Shown: in pieces, positions 26,001 through 34,210 of the stretch
How the letters are laid out: the number at the start of each line of letters is the position of its first letter
How positions within the stretch are numbered: the stretch's first letter is position 1
NCBI GenBank assembly: GCA_030248135.1
Contig: JASANC010002065.1
Location: 20,917-84,916 of the forward strand
Length of the DNA stretch: 64,000 bases
Direction: 5' to 3'
Origin: Theristus sp. LFF4_11
Lineage: Eukaryota; Nematoda; Chromadorea; Monhysterida; Xyalidae
The notes under the pieces: model-generated
Told to the model about the DNA's origin: nothing
The model's input: only the letters and a program-made list of their open reading frames with translations
Database searches by the model: none
Program-made: the position numbers and the translations under genes

Positions 26001-26681
26001 CTGTGCACCGAGCGCCCATCCACCAACCAGCACCAGCGTGTCCGTCGTCCTACCACGCAACGCCAACAGCCGCGCGACGGGCAAGCCGACGGCTGAATCC
26101 GCGCGAATGCGCTTGTTCAAATGCGACAGCAGATCGACGATCTTCAACAAGATCGGTTCTGTTTGATCTTTCCTCAAAATGTAAACACTCTTCATGGCCA
26201 CTGTGAGACGTTATTATCGTTTATTTTGGTCCCGAGACTCTATGCGCGCATAGATAGGTGAACAGTTTCATGGATGACGTGGGGAATTCAAATTAACAGT
26301 GATCCGAGTCACCGAAATAGGGCCGAGTCACTTAAGCGAGTTTGAATCGCACGGAAAGATTGAGAATTGCTTCCATTCCACGTCGTAGAACCTAAACAAC
26401 TGATAACTAAACGACTCCAGCTGTTCGAAAAAATTTACCACTGCTCACACCAACTTGTCAGTGACACAAACAGCCCAAATGCGCAGAAAATTACAACACG
26501 CCAAACTGCATTTGCAAAGCAATCGGCCAACCAAATTCCTGAGCTGTTCGTTCTGTTGCGTCTGTTCCAGCATCAGTACAACGTCGATCAGATGCTCGTC
26601 AACGAATTTCTGCAGCGCTTCACTAGAGTTCACGCAGGCCAAGCGAAGGAACAGACGTTCCACTTCGTCGGTTGTGGCCAT
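8076..26681 (-). CDS. ECM29: proteasome adaptor and scaffold protein ECM29 (ECPAS family)
   Basis: HEAT-repeat protein that tethers 26S proteasomes to other compartments and to quality-control complexes (family knowledge). Start [19 protein letters not shown] and the exon order match the family from end to end. Diagnostic segments include [124 protein letters not shown] and [13 protein letters not shown]. About 43 exons; the better-defined include 26532-26681, 25610-25728, 24999-25145, 24725-24806, 24421-24515, 23544-23654, 22040-22278, 20003-20094, 19405-19539, 18601-19041, 18015-18131, 17138-17255, 16654-16771, 16352-16414, 16148-16262, 15946-16059, 15250-15386, 14790-14943, 14123-14287, 13624-13780, 12942-13199, 12207-12368, 11708-11830, 11268-11366, 10763-10909, 10487-10592, 10362-10407, 9891-10040, 9457-9634, 9108-9249 and 8076-8293. 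Exons 2, 12 and 17 have uncertain edges. Estimated length is about 1,900 residues, normal for the family. Confidence 0.93.
9297..9440. mobile_element. MITE family P copy in ECM29 intron, TA target site
   Basis: 144 bp between TA dinucleotides. Ends are CAGTCTAAGTCC and GAGTTCGACTG, with inner CTGATTGGTTGATGCATGCA and its counterpart CATGCATCCCGTGATCACC. Its right end is 14-16 bases from the splice donor of the ECM29 exon 9457-9634. Confidence 0.75.
9649..9726. mobile_element. MITE family A copy in ECM29 intron
   Basis: About 78-bp near-perfect palindrome: GCATTCATGAAGCAGTATTT, then CGCGTAACTATG, then CACTAAATACTGCTTCATGA. It sits in the intron between exons 9891-10040 and 9457-9634, about 15 bases upstream of the acceptor. 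Confidence 0.8.
10110..10305. mobile_element. MITE family C copy, diverged
   Basis: Inverted words CAGCGACGCAATGAGCGCAC (left) and GCAGACGCATTGAGTCGCAG (right), with internal AACTCAAAATTGGTGAGAAG and ACTGATTTCCCGTCC. It lies in an ECM29 intron. Confidence 0.6.
10643..10694. mobile_element. MITE family A copy, short
   Basis: 52-bp palindrome GCATTCATGAAGCACTATTT ... GCTAAATACAGCATCATGAA with the middle deleted. It fills about a third of a 170-bp ECM29 intron. Confidence 0.75.
10980..11185. mobile_element. MITE family D copy
   Basis: Inverted-repeat element starting near TGTCACTGTTGTTTCGCAGA, with internal ACTTTGAATTACAGTTGG and GTATCGGGTTTGGGTTGAAA, ending near TTACGCGAAAAAAAGTGACA. Other copies lie at about 47617, 53352 and 56286. 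It occupies most of the ECM29 intron 10910-11267. Confidence 0.65.
11465..11695 (+). mobile_element. tRNA-derived SINE, copy 1
   Basis: The head resembles a tRNA gene: an A-box-like GTGGCCTCGGTGGTAGCG, then about 30 bases later GTTCGGGGGTGCGAGCCCC (B-box-like), then a shared body with AGAAAACTCGATGGGCGCCC and TTATCCCTGACTAGAAACGA. It lies antisense inside an ECM29 intron. It is not a functional tRNA because no proper cloverleaf or acceptor stem can be formed by eye. Confidence 0.65.
14995..15235. mobile_element. MITE family B copy
   Basis: Begins GTTCATACTGACGTGTGCGT with CACGGCACGTCACGTCAGGT. The right half is degenerate (about CATCAGTGACGTGATGTACC). The family signature is GTTCATACTGACGT plus inner GGCACGTCACGTCA. 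It is in an ECM29 intron. Confidence 0.55.
15450..15605. mobile_element. MITE family C copy, degenerate
   Basis: Contains CATGCGCGCACAGATGAGAA, GTTTCATGCTTGACGGCGG and TGAATTGCCGCAACTGATTT, shared with the copies at about 10110, 26240 and 28770. Terminal repeats have decayed. Confidence 0.5.
15679..15868. mobile_element. MITE family G copy
   Basis: Inverted-repeat element: TTAGTTTTTCGTCCGTACGC at left and GTGCGTACGCACAAAAAAAC at right, with middle GTGCGCAAACTAATCGTGTC and ATGCATTAAGATAGCACACA. The reverse-complement copy is at 27918-28036. Confidence 0.65.
16652..16653 (-). other. probable GC splice donor in ECM29
   Basis: After the exon 16654-16771 the transcribed strand reads GTCGACAG|GCAAGAATG. 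Only this GC donor keeps the phase with the next exon (16352-16414, beginning CACTGGCGCG). The nearby GT (AAA|GTCGAC) would break the frame. Confidence 0.55.
17436..17582. mobile_element. MITE family P copy
   Basis: CAGTCGAACGCTAAATTATA at left and GAGTTGGACGTTCGACTG at right, with inner GGTGATCACGTGACGCATGC. It occupies most of the ECM29 intron between exons ending 17622 and starting 17255. Confidence 0.7.
17805..17995. mobile_element. MITE family B copy
   Basis: GTTCATACTGACGTGTACTT at left and GACGTACGTCATTATGAAC at right, with several GGCACGTCACGTCA words between. It lies immediately downstream of an ECM29 exon (donor at about 18014). Confidence 0.7.
18246..18455. mobile_element. MITE family F copy
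   Basis: AGGAGTCAGTTTTATAAAAG at left, AGCTTTTATAAAACTGGCCC at right, with AATAGTGCCACGACACCACT and its partial counterpart GTGGTGCGATGTAGCCCCAC inside. A fragment of the same family occurs at 27826-27885. Confidence 0.6.
19840..19999. mobile_element. MITE family P copy abutting an ECM29 splice donor
   Basis: 160 bp with TA on each side (19838-19839 and 20000-20001). Ends are CAGTCCAACCCTG and AGTTACACTG, with inner AATTAGCTGAATGGTTGATG and its inverted counterpart. On the transcribed strand the exon ends TTGGAG and the intron starts GTACAGTGTAAC, where TA is the target duplication and CAGTG the element end. Confidence 0.8.
20215..20345. mobile_element. MITE family P copy, internal core
   Basis: Core inverted repeat TGAGCTGATTGGTTGGTGCA ... 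TGCACCAACCAATCAGCTAT around a GGAGTCAGGCCTGCACTGAC centre. The CAGTCGAAC termini have decayed. Confidence 0.6.
20623..20702. mobile_element. MITE family A copy at an ECM29 exon boundary
   Basis: GCATTCATGAAGCAGTGTTT ... CACTAAATATTGCATTCATG. On the transcribed strand its end lies about 15 bases upstream of the acceptor TTTTTTTGAG of exon 20383-20607. The preceding exon stays open right up to the element, so the donor is unclear. Confidence 0.75.
21577..22021 (+). mobile_element. tRNA-derived SINE, copy 2, split by a MITE
   Basis: Head CTCGTGGCCTGGTGGTAGTG (to 21605), then a 265-bp MITE insertion, then TTGTCTGTGCGCTCGCGGGA with the B-box-like GGGATCGAGCCCC and body AGAAAACTCGATGGGCGCCC as in copy 1. 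The tail ends in a CAACAACAAC run at 22019-22030, abutting the ECM29 exon 22040-22278. Confidence 0.7.
21606..21870. mobile_element. MITE family E copy inserted in SINE copy 2
   Basis: 265 bp with TA duplicated at 21604-21605 and 21871-21872. Ends are CAGTATGGCCGAATAAA and TTTACTCGGTCATTCCG (inverted, imperfect). The body is the reverse complement of 58792-59055, including TTGCACCCTGAAAAAAGCTG. Confidence 0.85.
22338..22391. mobile_element. MITE family A copy, short
   Basis: GCGGCATTCATGAAGTAGTG ... GTACTGTTTCATGAATGCC, a short palindrome in an ECM29 intron. Confidence 0.7.
23377..23463. mobile_element. MITE family A copy
   Basis: GACATTCATGAAACAATACT ... AATACTATTTCATGAATGCC with the family middle CGCGTAGCTGTTTTAACACA. 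It is in an ECM29 intron. Confidence 0.75.
23866..23985. mobile_element. MITE family B copy
   Basis: CCCGTTCATACTGACGAATG, AAGGCACGCCTCAATGGACG, ACCTGACGTGACGTGACGCA. The right terminus is degenerate. Confidence 0.65.
25308..25432. mobile_element. MITE family B copy
   Basis: GCCCGTTTACACCTGTATCC at left and CGTCAGGTATAAACGGGCCT at right, with GGCACGGCACGTCCC inside. It is in the ECM29 intron between exons 25610-25728 and 24999-25145. Confidence 0.7.
25840..25950. mobile_element. MITE family P copy, core
   Basis: GTCAGCTGATTGGTTGGCGA ... CATCAACCAATAATCAGC with the central GAGCGGCGGAGTC typical of the family. It is in an ECM29 intron. Confidence 0.6.
26240..26350. mobile_element. MITE family C copy, partial
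   Basis: CTATGCGCGCATAGATAGGT, GAACAGTTTCATGGATGACG and GGGCCGAGTCACTTAAGC. It occupies part of the first ECM29 intron. Confidence 0.5.
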
Positions 26682-26763
26682 TTTTCTCAGTGTCTGGAAC
26701 TGGCAACAGAAATGACTTTTTGAACGGTCATTCAGCCAATCAATGCAATGCGCACAATTAAAA

Positions 26764-26857
26764 CGGCATTCATGAAACAGTATTTAGCATAGCAATGCTT
26801 TACGCATGGCTAGGTTTGACGGGCAAGCGCGTCACTAAATACTGCTTCATGAATGCA
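26764..26857. mobile_element. MITE family A copy, upstream of ECM29
   Basis: GGCATTCATGAAACAGTATT ... CACTAAATACTGCTTCATGA, about 94 bp. It lies about 80 bases upstream of the ECM29 start codon, within the presumed promoter or 5' UTR. Confidence 0.75.
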
Positions 26858-27554
26858 TTGCACTGTGTTGCAGTTCCAGGACCCAATCAGCATAACAGAC
26901 ATGAATTTCCACTGTTAATGACAATTTCTGGTTTCAAACTAAACAAGCGCACTGTTGTGCGGAGCGAATTTTCAGCTCGTTAGCAGAAAAAAGCGTCCAA
27001 ATATTCACAAGCTTTTATTCTCCCAGTGTTGTTTTTTGCATTTTCATCACCAGTAAGAAGGACAGCAGAAATAGCTTCACACAAAAAGACATCAAAATCA
27101 CATGTGAAACGTTGACACACCGCTAACACAAACACGCGACAAAGCAAAAGTAGCCTGAAAAACCATCGAAGCCACAGCTGTACAACAAAGTTGGACCACA
27201 GAAATCCAAGGAGACATAAAGCAGAAAACAATCGTAAAACCGCAAGAATGTTCAGATTTATGCCAGAATCGAACTTCTGAAGCCTTATTTAGTGTGGGTG
27301 GTTAATAAGTTATATCTAAAGCAGTTATTTTCAGATGTTTCATAACCTATACGAGAAACAAACCGGTTCCGTCGCCAATCAGCAAGCCGAATTCCGCACA
27401 AGATAAAAATGCACAAAATGAAATTGGAACTCGCTTGCAGTCATAAATAGTTCGCGATTCATCTATCATTTGTCACGATCGGGTGGGCAATACTAAAAAA
27501 AGAAGAACTTGATCTCTAAAACTGAAAGCTGAAATCCACGATCGCACACGACCA

Positions 27555-30500
27555 CTACTCAGGGTCGCTGTTGCTCGCCAGCGAGTGATCTAGAAAGCAC
27601 ATCGGTATCTCCACGTCGAAACAATGCCCGTCGCTGACGCGTTGCACCGAGAGCGCCCCGCACATTCGCGCCGCGCCGGCCGCCGGTACCGAGATGTCGC
27701 CGCCCGTTTGGAACACGCGACACGAGCCGCTCAGACTGATCATCTGCAAGCGACTAATCGGAGTGAGCGGCAGAAAACAAAACACATTCATCGACTGGCA
27801 GCAAGCAGCTGTCTCTCTCTCTCAGTGGCGTAGCGGTCGTAGTACAACGGGACTACGAAGGTCTTATGAAACTGGCCCCTGATACCCAGTTGGTAAGAGC
27901 TCAATAAAGGGGGATTTAGCAATTAGTTTTTCGAACGTACGCACGGACACGACACCACGCCATTTAGAAATCGGGTCGTGTGTGCTATCTTAATGCATAA
28001 CGGATACGATTAGTTTGCGCACGGGGTTTAGAACGACATGTGTGTAGGACAAAAGATATTCACAGCCAGCAGAAACCCGACAAACCTGTCCATTGAAGCC
28101 GCCGCCAAAATCGATCACATTCGTACCGCTGTCTTCGCTGATCACGTGCAGCACACGCGACAGGATTTTCAACTCCGAATCGGTCAGATTCTCAACACGA
28201 ATTGTGTAATGCCACTGAAAGGAAAAAACACATAAACAAATTTCAATAATGCCGATTCGATTCTTTGCCTGCATGCATAAGCTCGTGTTCGGGTCCGATT
28301 GATTGTTAACAAGGAAACACGGACGCGTTTGAATCTCATGAGATAGAAAATGGAATACACGGCAAAATTGACAAGTAAGGCAGCATGTGCACGTCAGGAT
28401 GCAACCAGCCGCAAGCTACATCGTCCCGTCACGATCATCAATCAAACTCATGTTTACCCAAATTCGAATCAAAACAAACTCAAACAAGCTCCAACCCAAT
28501 ATTGCAGTTGGTGCCGGCGATCGACCGTCACCGTATGGAATGTCGGTATCACGGTGACTCGAACGTCGTTGGTCGTTTGCGCGTAGACACGACTGAATTT
28601 GTACAGTTGCTCTTGGCTGGCGCGAAACATTTGTAGCGCTTCCGTTGGCACCAGTGTTAGCACTGAAAAACGCCAGAAAGAAACAACGTTTTACTTTTTT
28701 AATGATAAGAAATTTAAAAAAATTGAACAGGCGCTTCGCAAAATGTCCTATTGTCCTTTTTTGATTCTGTGACTCATTGTGTTTGCTAATGTGGAAAAGA
28801 AAATAGTTTCATGCTTGATGCGGCAATTCAAGAAGGCCTTAGTGACTCAGGCGTGTCTCAGGGGTTTGTGTCGCTTCACTTCACCAATTTTGAATACCCG
28901 CGTCAACCATGAAACTGCTCTTCTATCGACGGGCGCATTGAGTCGCAGAACCAAAAGAGGCAAAACAACAGCTTTACAGATAGCCAACATCGATCGACAA
29001 AGGTGAAAAAAAGAACAAATAAACAATTCAACCAATTCCAACAAGAAACACCAAAAACACAATCTCACGCACGATCATCGTTCGCACTCTGCTGCCGCCT
29101 GAACCATCGCTCGAGCAAACTGTCCGACTCGGCAAAGTCGTCGTCGCGAGCCGCGATGCCCATCTGGTCGACGCGGATGACGTCATTACGATCCGTTGGT
29201 GGTTGGGCGGCGCGGTGACGCGGCGTTGTTGACAATTGTGTTGAGTGGTGATCTTGCGGTAACGCGCCAAACGGAAGCACCTGAATATTGTTTTTGTTTC
29301 TCGTCTGGTCATCTGTCTATTTCGGTTTCCGTATCCTTTTCGATCACCAATCTGCGTCTATCAACTCACCGCCCACACACCATGTGTCACATTTGAGTGG
29401 TTGTCAACAGATTCTTCTGTCCTATTGACAGAGTACCGAAAGAAAATCCACAGAAAAAAACAGCAGCACCTCTTCATGTGCGACGTCGTCCAGTCCAACG
29501 ATCCGCTCCACTCGGACGCCGTCGTTCGTCGGCGACATCGGCTGCATGTGCACCACACGATCGGTTCGACTGAGGTTCTGCAAAAAAAAACAACAACAAC
29601 AAAGCAAAATATTTACCGAATCAGAACATGGCGTAAACGTTGGCATCGTATACACGAAGAAATCGCGAACAATAACATGAACTAGGAACACTCACAGCGA
29701 CCGACAGATCTTTCGAGTCAACAAGTGCCTGGTAATAGGTGCATGGGCGAACCATCGGTTTCAACAGAAACGTGCCGCCTTCCGAAGTGCGATTGCGACG
29801 TTTGCCGATACTTTGACCTTTTGGACTGAAAAGCGGCGATCGTGTTGTGCGACAGAGCAAACCTCAACAACACAACGAATCTTTTGTGCATCTTTGTGAA
29901 CCTTGATTGAAACCACTTGGTGTGGTGAACACTTTATGCAATGAAAAAACCACTTGGGTGAAAAAAACGTTGACTTATTCAAGGCCGTTTTGGCGTGTTA
30001 GTGTTGTCTCTTGTAAATTAAGACTCGGCTCGGATCTGACACGTTGACTTGCACTTGACCAATCAACGTTTCACAGTTCCAACTTCCAACCAAACCAGCT
30101 TGTGGACTGTGACCCCGAAACAGCGTCAGCAAACTTCGCATGTTGAATGGTTCAATCATTCTCAATCTTAGTTTTACGCAATATGCACGCATCAACGCCC
30201 CGCTTTAAAAAAACGAAGAATTCATAAAAGGTTATAATTTTCAACGAACGGAAGGCGAGCGGTCTCGTATTCGACCAGTTCAGTTGGCCATGGAAACAAA
30301 ATGACCCCACGATACGCCAAGACACGATGCACGAAATGCTGCAAAAATAAATGATCTTCACCGAAACAAACTCAGTGAAAAGACTGAACTTGTCACTTTG
30401 GGGCACGATTACATCGATTTGTCAATTTTTGCCAAACTTTTACCTGCCCTGCCAAATAGACGTCGTCCGTTTGTTTCGGAGGCTCGATACGACCAATCGG

Positions 30501-31197
30501 AGAAAGCCTAAAAACAGAAATCGTGATTGTGTGTCAAAACCATGCGACAAATAACACAACGTAACGTATGGTGACCAGCGGAAGCTCAAATTGCAAACAA
30601 AAAGCCCGTGAAAGCTGAAAAGCGATTACTGGTATTTGAAGCTGCAAGGAACTGAAAGTAAATCTGATATTTCACGAGTCCAGTTTCACATACACAGTTC
30701 ATTTTTTCAGTTTTCTGCATGTGATTTTGCGATCCACGTAATAGTTTTGAAGTACCAAAAATTCGAAACTTTTTTTTATTTTTGCAAGAAAAAACTGGAA
30801 ATGAAACCGTTTTTTTGGAAAAAAAAGTTTATTTCCAATGCCAACACCAGCTGCAACAGAAAATAAGTGTCATCACGACGAACGAGAACGTCTCTGGTGG
30901 CACTGGTGCGTCATTCTTTGTGCCGCCGTCGCCGCCGCCGTTCTGCTTTCCTGCTGTCGACAGCGTGCGAATTGTTGTATGTTTCAGAGTGGAGTGCAAT
31001 TGTTGATGATGATTGGACTTCAATTTGCAGCGCACGATCACTTGACGGCGTGGATCGAGATCGAAACCAGTTTTTGTGGAAAGCGGTCCACCACCACGCC
31101 CACAAGTTGTCGACAACGTCGGAACGGCTGACGACGGTGACGCCGCCGCAGCCGCTGCGCAAGTGCTCAAACAGCCGACGGCGGCAACCGTGCGCAT
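27555..31197 (-). CDS. POLDIP2: POLDIP2 homologue (YccV/HspQ-like plus ApaG domain)
   Basis: Polymerase delta-interacting protein 2 acts in mitochondria and nucleus (PrimPol/polymerase accessory, lipoylation control; family knowledge). Nine exons in continuous phase: 30890-31197, 30444-30507, 30250-30338, 29696-29825, 29470-29577, 29073-29280, 28532-28662, 28086-28214 and 27555-27743, giving about 451 residues. The N-terminus (MRTVAAVGCLSTC, Ser/Arg/Ala-rich, no acid) looks like a mitochondrial presequence, and TIRTLST matches the region before the mature protein. GRIEPPKQ, YRGVILFPWP, CTYYQALVDSKD and LDDVAHEEVLPF mark the YccV-like domain. TTNDVRVTVIP, WHYTIRVENL and CGALSVQRVSDGHCFDVEIP mark the C-terminal ApaG domain. 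The start was chosen at MRTV because the upstream in-frame Met would prefix a hydrophobic Cys-rich stretch, although that remains possible. It is longer than the vertebrate protein, mainly in low-complexity linkers. Confidence 0.92.
27918..28036. mobile_element. MITE family G copy in POLDIP2 intron
   Basis: Reverse complement of 15679-15868 over GCAATTAGTTTTTCGAACGT, ACGGACACGACACCACGCC, TGTGTGCTATCTTAATGCAT and GATTAGTTTGCGCACGG. Confidence 0.65.
28770..28950. mobile_element. MITE family C copy in POLDIP2 intron
   Basis: TTCTGTGACTCATTGTGTTT at left and GGGCGCATTGAGTCGCAGAA at right, with AGTTTCATGCTTGATGCGGC and CTTAGTGACTCAGGCGTGTC inside. Confidence 0.7.
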
Positions 31198-31582
31198 TTT
31201 CTCTGCAATGCAATTCTTCAGATGAAATAAAAAAAGTGCTGACAGAATTGCGCAGAAATTCGCTGCACAGCAAAAATACGCCGCATCACGGACCCACATT
31301 TATTAGGACTTTGGGTGGTTTCTGCTTTTGACTTTTGGACTTGACTTTGACCACTTATAACAACAATGCAACGTTTTTGAATTGCCTATCTCTAATGACG
31401 TTTTCGAAGAAAAAAAGGAATATCAAGGAAACCCCGAAGTGAAACAGAATTATTTCTCTCAATGCCGATTTCATTTATTTTTCACGCATTTTTGGTATCA
31501 TCTTATCAGTCTGTCCTTGTTGTAAATTTCTTTTACTGCACAGATCCGAAAATATCAGTTAAAACTATTATTATCAATCTTA
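31198..31582. other. POLDIP2 upstream region
   Basis: AT-rich spacer between the POLDIP2 start codon and a cluster of large transposons. No TATA box or other site can be defended. The promoter should lie here, because the next unit to the right is mobile-element DNA. Confidence 0.35.
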
Positions 31583-32545
31583 GGTTCTGCGACTCAGTGC
31601 GTTTGGAGACTACAGTCGAACTCACTAAAATGTGGAATCAGCTGATTGGTCGACCGAGCGGAGGCTGCTCACACTCCGCACCGTTCTTTATTCGTGGATT
31701 TGGATTTTATTGAAACGTGTTTTTATGAATTTCCAGCACCCTTTTTGTGCTAAAAATAAACTCAAAGGTTAGAGACCGCGAAATTTAGAAAATTTTTATG
31801 CCACAGCTCAACTCAAAATGTATTTTTTTGTTTAATGACGACGACGACGTCGTCGCTTAATTTTTGCGTGTGGACTGAAAAATAAAAGCCTGAAAGGAGT
31901 GCGCTGTGCATGGTTTGCTGCGTGCACCAAGTAAATGAACACAGCAGCTTACCAAAAACAACTTGAAAACGGTGAAAATAAAAAATGAAAGCAAAGTCGT
32001 CGTCGTGTCGTCGTCGTCGTATCGTCGTCGTCCGCGAAGTCGGAACGCATTTTTTTTAAATTGCGGACGCATGTCGATCGGTCAGCTAGGAATGAAACCC
32101 CCTTCAGCTGGCTACACAGCGCACTCATTTCAGGCTTTTGTCTTTCAGTTCACACGTAAAAATTAAGCGACGTCGTCGTCGTCGTCGTCGTCAGTAAAAA
32201 ATGCATTTTGAGCTGTTGAATAAAAAAAATTGAATTTCGCAGTTCTCCAACCCTTTGAGTTTATTTTTAGCATGGAAAGGGTGCTGGAAATTCACACTCA
32301 TTCAAAAGAAACACGTTTCAATAAAATCCAAATCCACGAAAAAAGAACGGTGCGGAGTGTGAGCAGCCTCCGCTCGGTCAACCAATCAGCTGATTCCACA
32401 TTTTAGTGAGTTCGACTGTAGAAAGAAAACTAGTTTCAATTTTTACGTGACATTTCCAAATAGCCCGGCCCTATTTTGGAGACCTGGTCACTTTACCAAT
32501 TGTTTATCTGTCCATATGCCCGCATTTAGTGTCGGAACCAACATA
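31583..32545. mobile_element. MITE family C copy interrupted by a family P foldback element
   Basis: The left part GGTTCTGCGACTCAGTGCGT (to 31612) and the right part AGAAAGAAAACTAGTTTCAA ... GGCCCTATTTTGGAGACC (32421 on) together match the intact copy at 54258-54440. The 806-bp family P element lies between them at a TA. Confidence 0.7.
31613..32418. mobile_element. long inverted-repeat element, family P ends, (CGA)n-rich centre
   Basis: 806 bp with TA on both sides (31611-31612, 32419-32420). Ends are CAGTCGAACTCACTAAAATG and TTTTAGTGAGTTCGACTG. Arms of more than 300 bp pair with each other (GAGCGGAGGCTGCTCACACT with AGTGTGAGCAGCCTCCGCTC; TTTGTGCTAAAAATAAACTC with its inverse). Inner ends carry CGACGACGACGTCGTCG and TCG/GTC runs. 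No transposase is encoded. Confidence 0.85.
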
Positions 32546-32929
32546 AAAGATAATATTATCCAGGCACCACAAAGTATCAGAGAATTTCTAAACTTTTGAC
32601 AAAATAGCACAAATTGTGTGACCCAGAAACGCACGTAAAACAAATCACAATCATACGGTAAATCGGTCGGTATAACAAAAAAATAAGCTCACGGAAAATA
32701 TTAGCAGCAAATCATGTGGTATGGCAACTGGCAATGCGACAACTTTAGCACGGTAGATCTGAGATTCCAACTCAATCATCTGTGAAATCAATAGAAAGTG
32801 GCATAAACGGTCTCTCCTCTTGTGTCGGAAACGAATCAAACAAAAAAGTGCAGGAAAAGTACCTGATGATGCACCCACCAACGTATAAAAAAGCAAAATG
32901 GAAAAGAATTTGAAAAGCGCAATAAACTA

Positions 32930-34062
32930 CAGTCGTCCTGGATAATTTGTAGTATTAGCTGATTGGCTGGTGGTTTTGCCTGAATGTCAAGGTCAAAAAA
33001 GAAATTTAATCTTTTTTTATGGTTTTTTGATTTTTGATGTGCGAGCATTTGTGAGGCAAATGGTCTTTTGCGGCCGAAGTATAGCGGCCTGAAGGATTGC
33101 GGCCTAGACGGTAGCGACCGGAGCATCGCGGCCTGGACAATCGCGGCCTGGAAGATTGCGGCCCGGGTCGATTGCGGCCTGGGAGGATTGCGGCCTGGGA
33201 CAATTGCGGCGCGGGACGATTGCGGCCGAAGTATAGCGGCCTGGACGATAGCGGCCGGAGCATCGCGGCCTGGACAATAGCGGTCTGGAAGATTGCGGCC
33301 CGGAACGATTGTGGCCTGGGAGGATTGCGGTCTGGGAGGATTGCGGCCTGGGACAATTGCGGCGCGGGACGATTTCCATGTTCATGGGCGTTCCATGTCT
33401 GCCAAACTGGCTCCACAGCCATTTACAAATTTTCAAGGATGAGCAGAGGAGAAATACGATCTGAACAGTGGATCCTGGCCACCGCCGCCGTCGTCGTTGC
33501 AAAACCAAAAATTCCGCCATCAAAACTGCTGCTTTTTATTTTTCTGTGTCTCCCAAATCAGAAACAAGGTTTTACATTAATTTCCCAACTCATGGGCCAC
33601 AATCGTCCCGCGCCGCAATTGTCCCAGGCCGCAATCCTCCCAGGCCGCAATCCTCCCAAGCCGCAATCGTTCCGGGCCGCAATCTTCCAGGCCGCTATTC
33701 TCCAGGCCGCGATGCTCCGGCCGCTATCGTCCAGGCCGCTATACTTCGGCCGCAATCGTCCCGCGCCGCAATTGTCCCAGGCCGATATCCTCCCAGACCG
33801 CAATCCCCCCTACCGCAATCGCCCCGGCCCGCAATCTTCCAGGCCGCGATTGTCCAGGCCGCGATGCTCCGGCCGCTATCGTCCAGGCCACAATCCTTCA
33901 GGCCGCTATACTTCGGCCGCAAAAGACCATTTGCCTCACAAATGCTCGCACATCAAAAATAAAAAAAAACCATAAAAAAAGATTAAATTTCTTTTTTGAA
34001 CTTGACATTCAGGCAAAACCACCAGCCAATCAGCTAATACTACAAATTATCCAGGACGACTA
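32930..34062. mobile_element. foldback element with 15-bp GGCCGC arrays in both arms
   Basis: About 1.13 kb with TA on each side (32928-32929, 34063-34064). Ends are CAGTCGTCCTGGATAATT and AATTATCCAGGACGACTA, pogo/Tigger-like. Each arm has about 140 bp of unique sequence (containing TTAGCTGATTGGCTGGTGG), then an array of about 20 diverged 15-bp units of the form GGCCTGGACAATCGC / CAGGCCGCAATCGTC. The two arrays are inverted relative to each other around a roughly 200-bp centre (33385-33590) unrelated to the arms. The centre has no recognisable gene. Confidence 0.88.
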
Positions 34063-34210
34063 TACATAAGATTTGTCAAAAAATCCTATCGAAACCTGGC
34101 ACTAGCTCAACTAAAAAAGTTAAGAATATGTGCATCGTTATCTGCACATAAAAAGTAACACATATGCAAAACTTCCAAACCGAATAGCATTAAAAGAAAT
34201 TTATGGTAAA

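Noticed and set aside
30838..31331. Two long plus-strand ORFs opposite POLDIP2
   Set aside because: They are antisense to the POLDIP2 presequence exon, whose frame continues in phase through eight further recognisable exons.
32930..33400. CRISPR-like array of short repeats
   Set aside because: The units are contiguous and diverged with no unique spacers, and the window is clearly a eukaryotic genome.
33172..33975. Long open reading frame (267 codons) through the 32930 foldback element
   Set aside because: It consists of the translated 15-bp GGCC units on either side of the element centre. A unit length divisible by three keeps any frame open, and matching ORFs appear in several frames on both strands.
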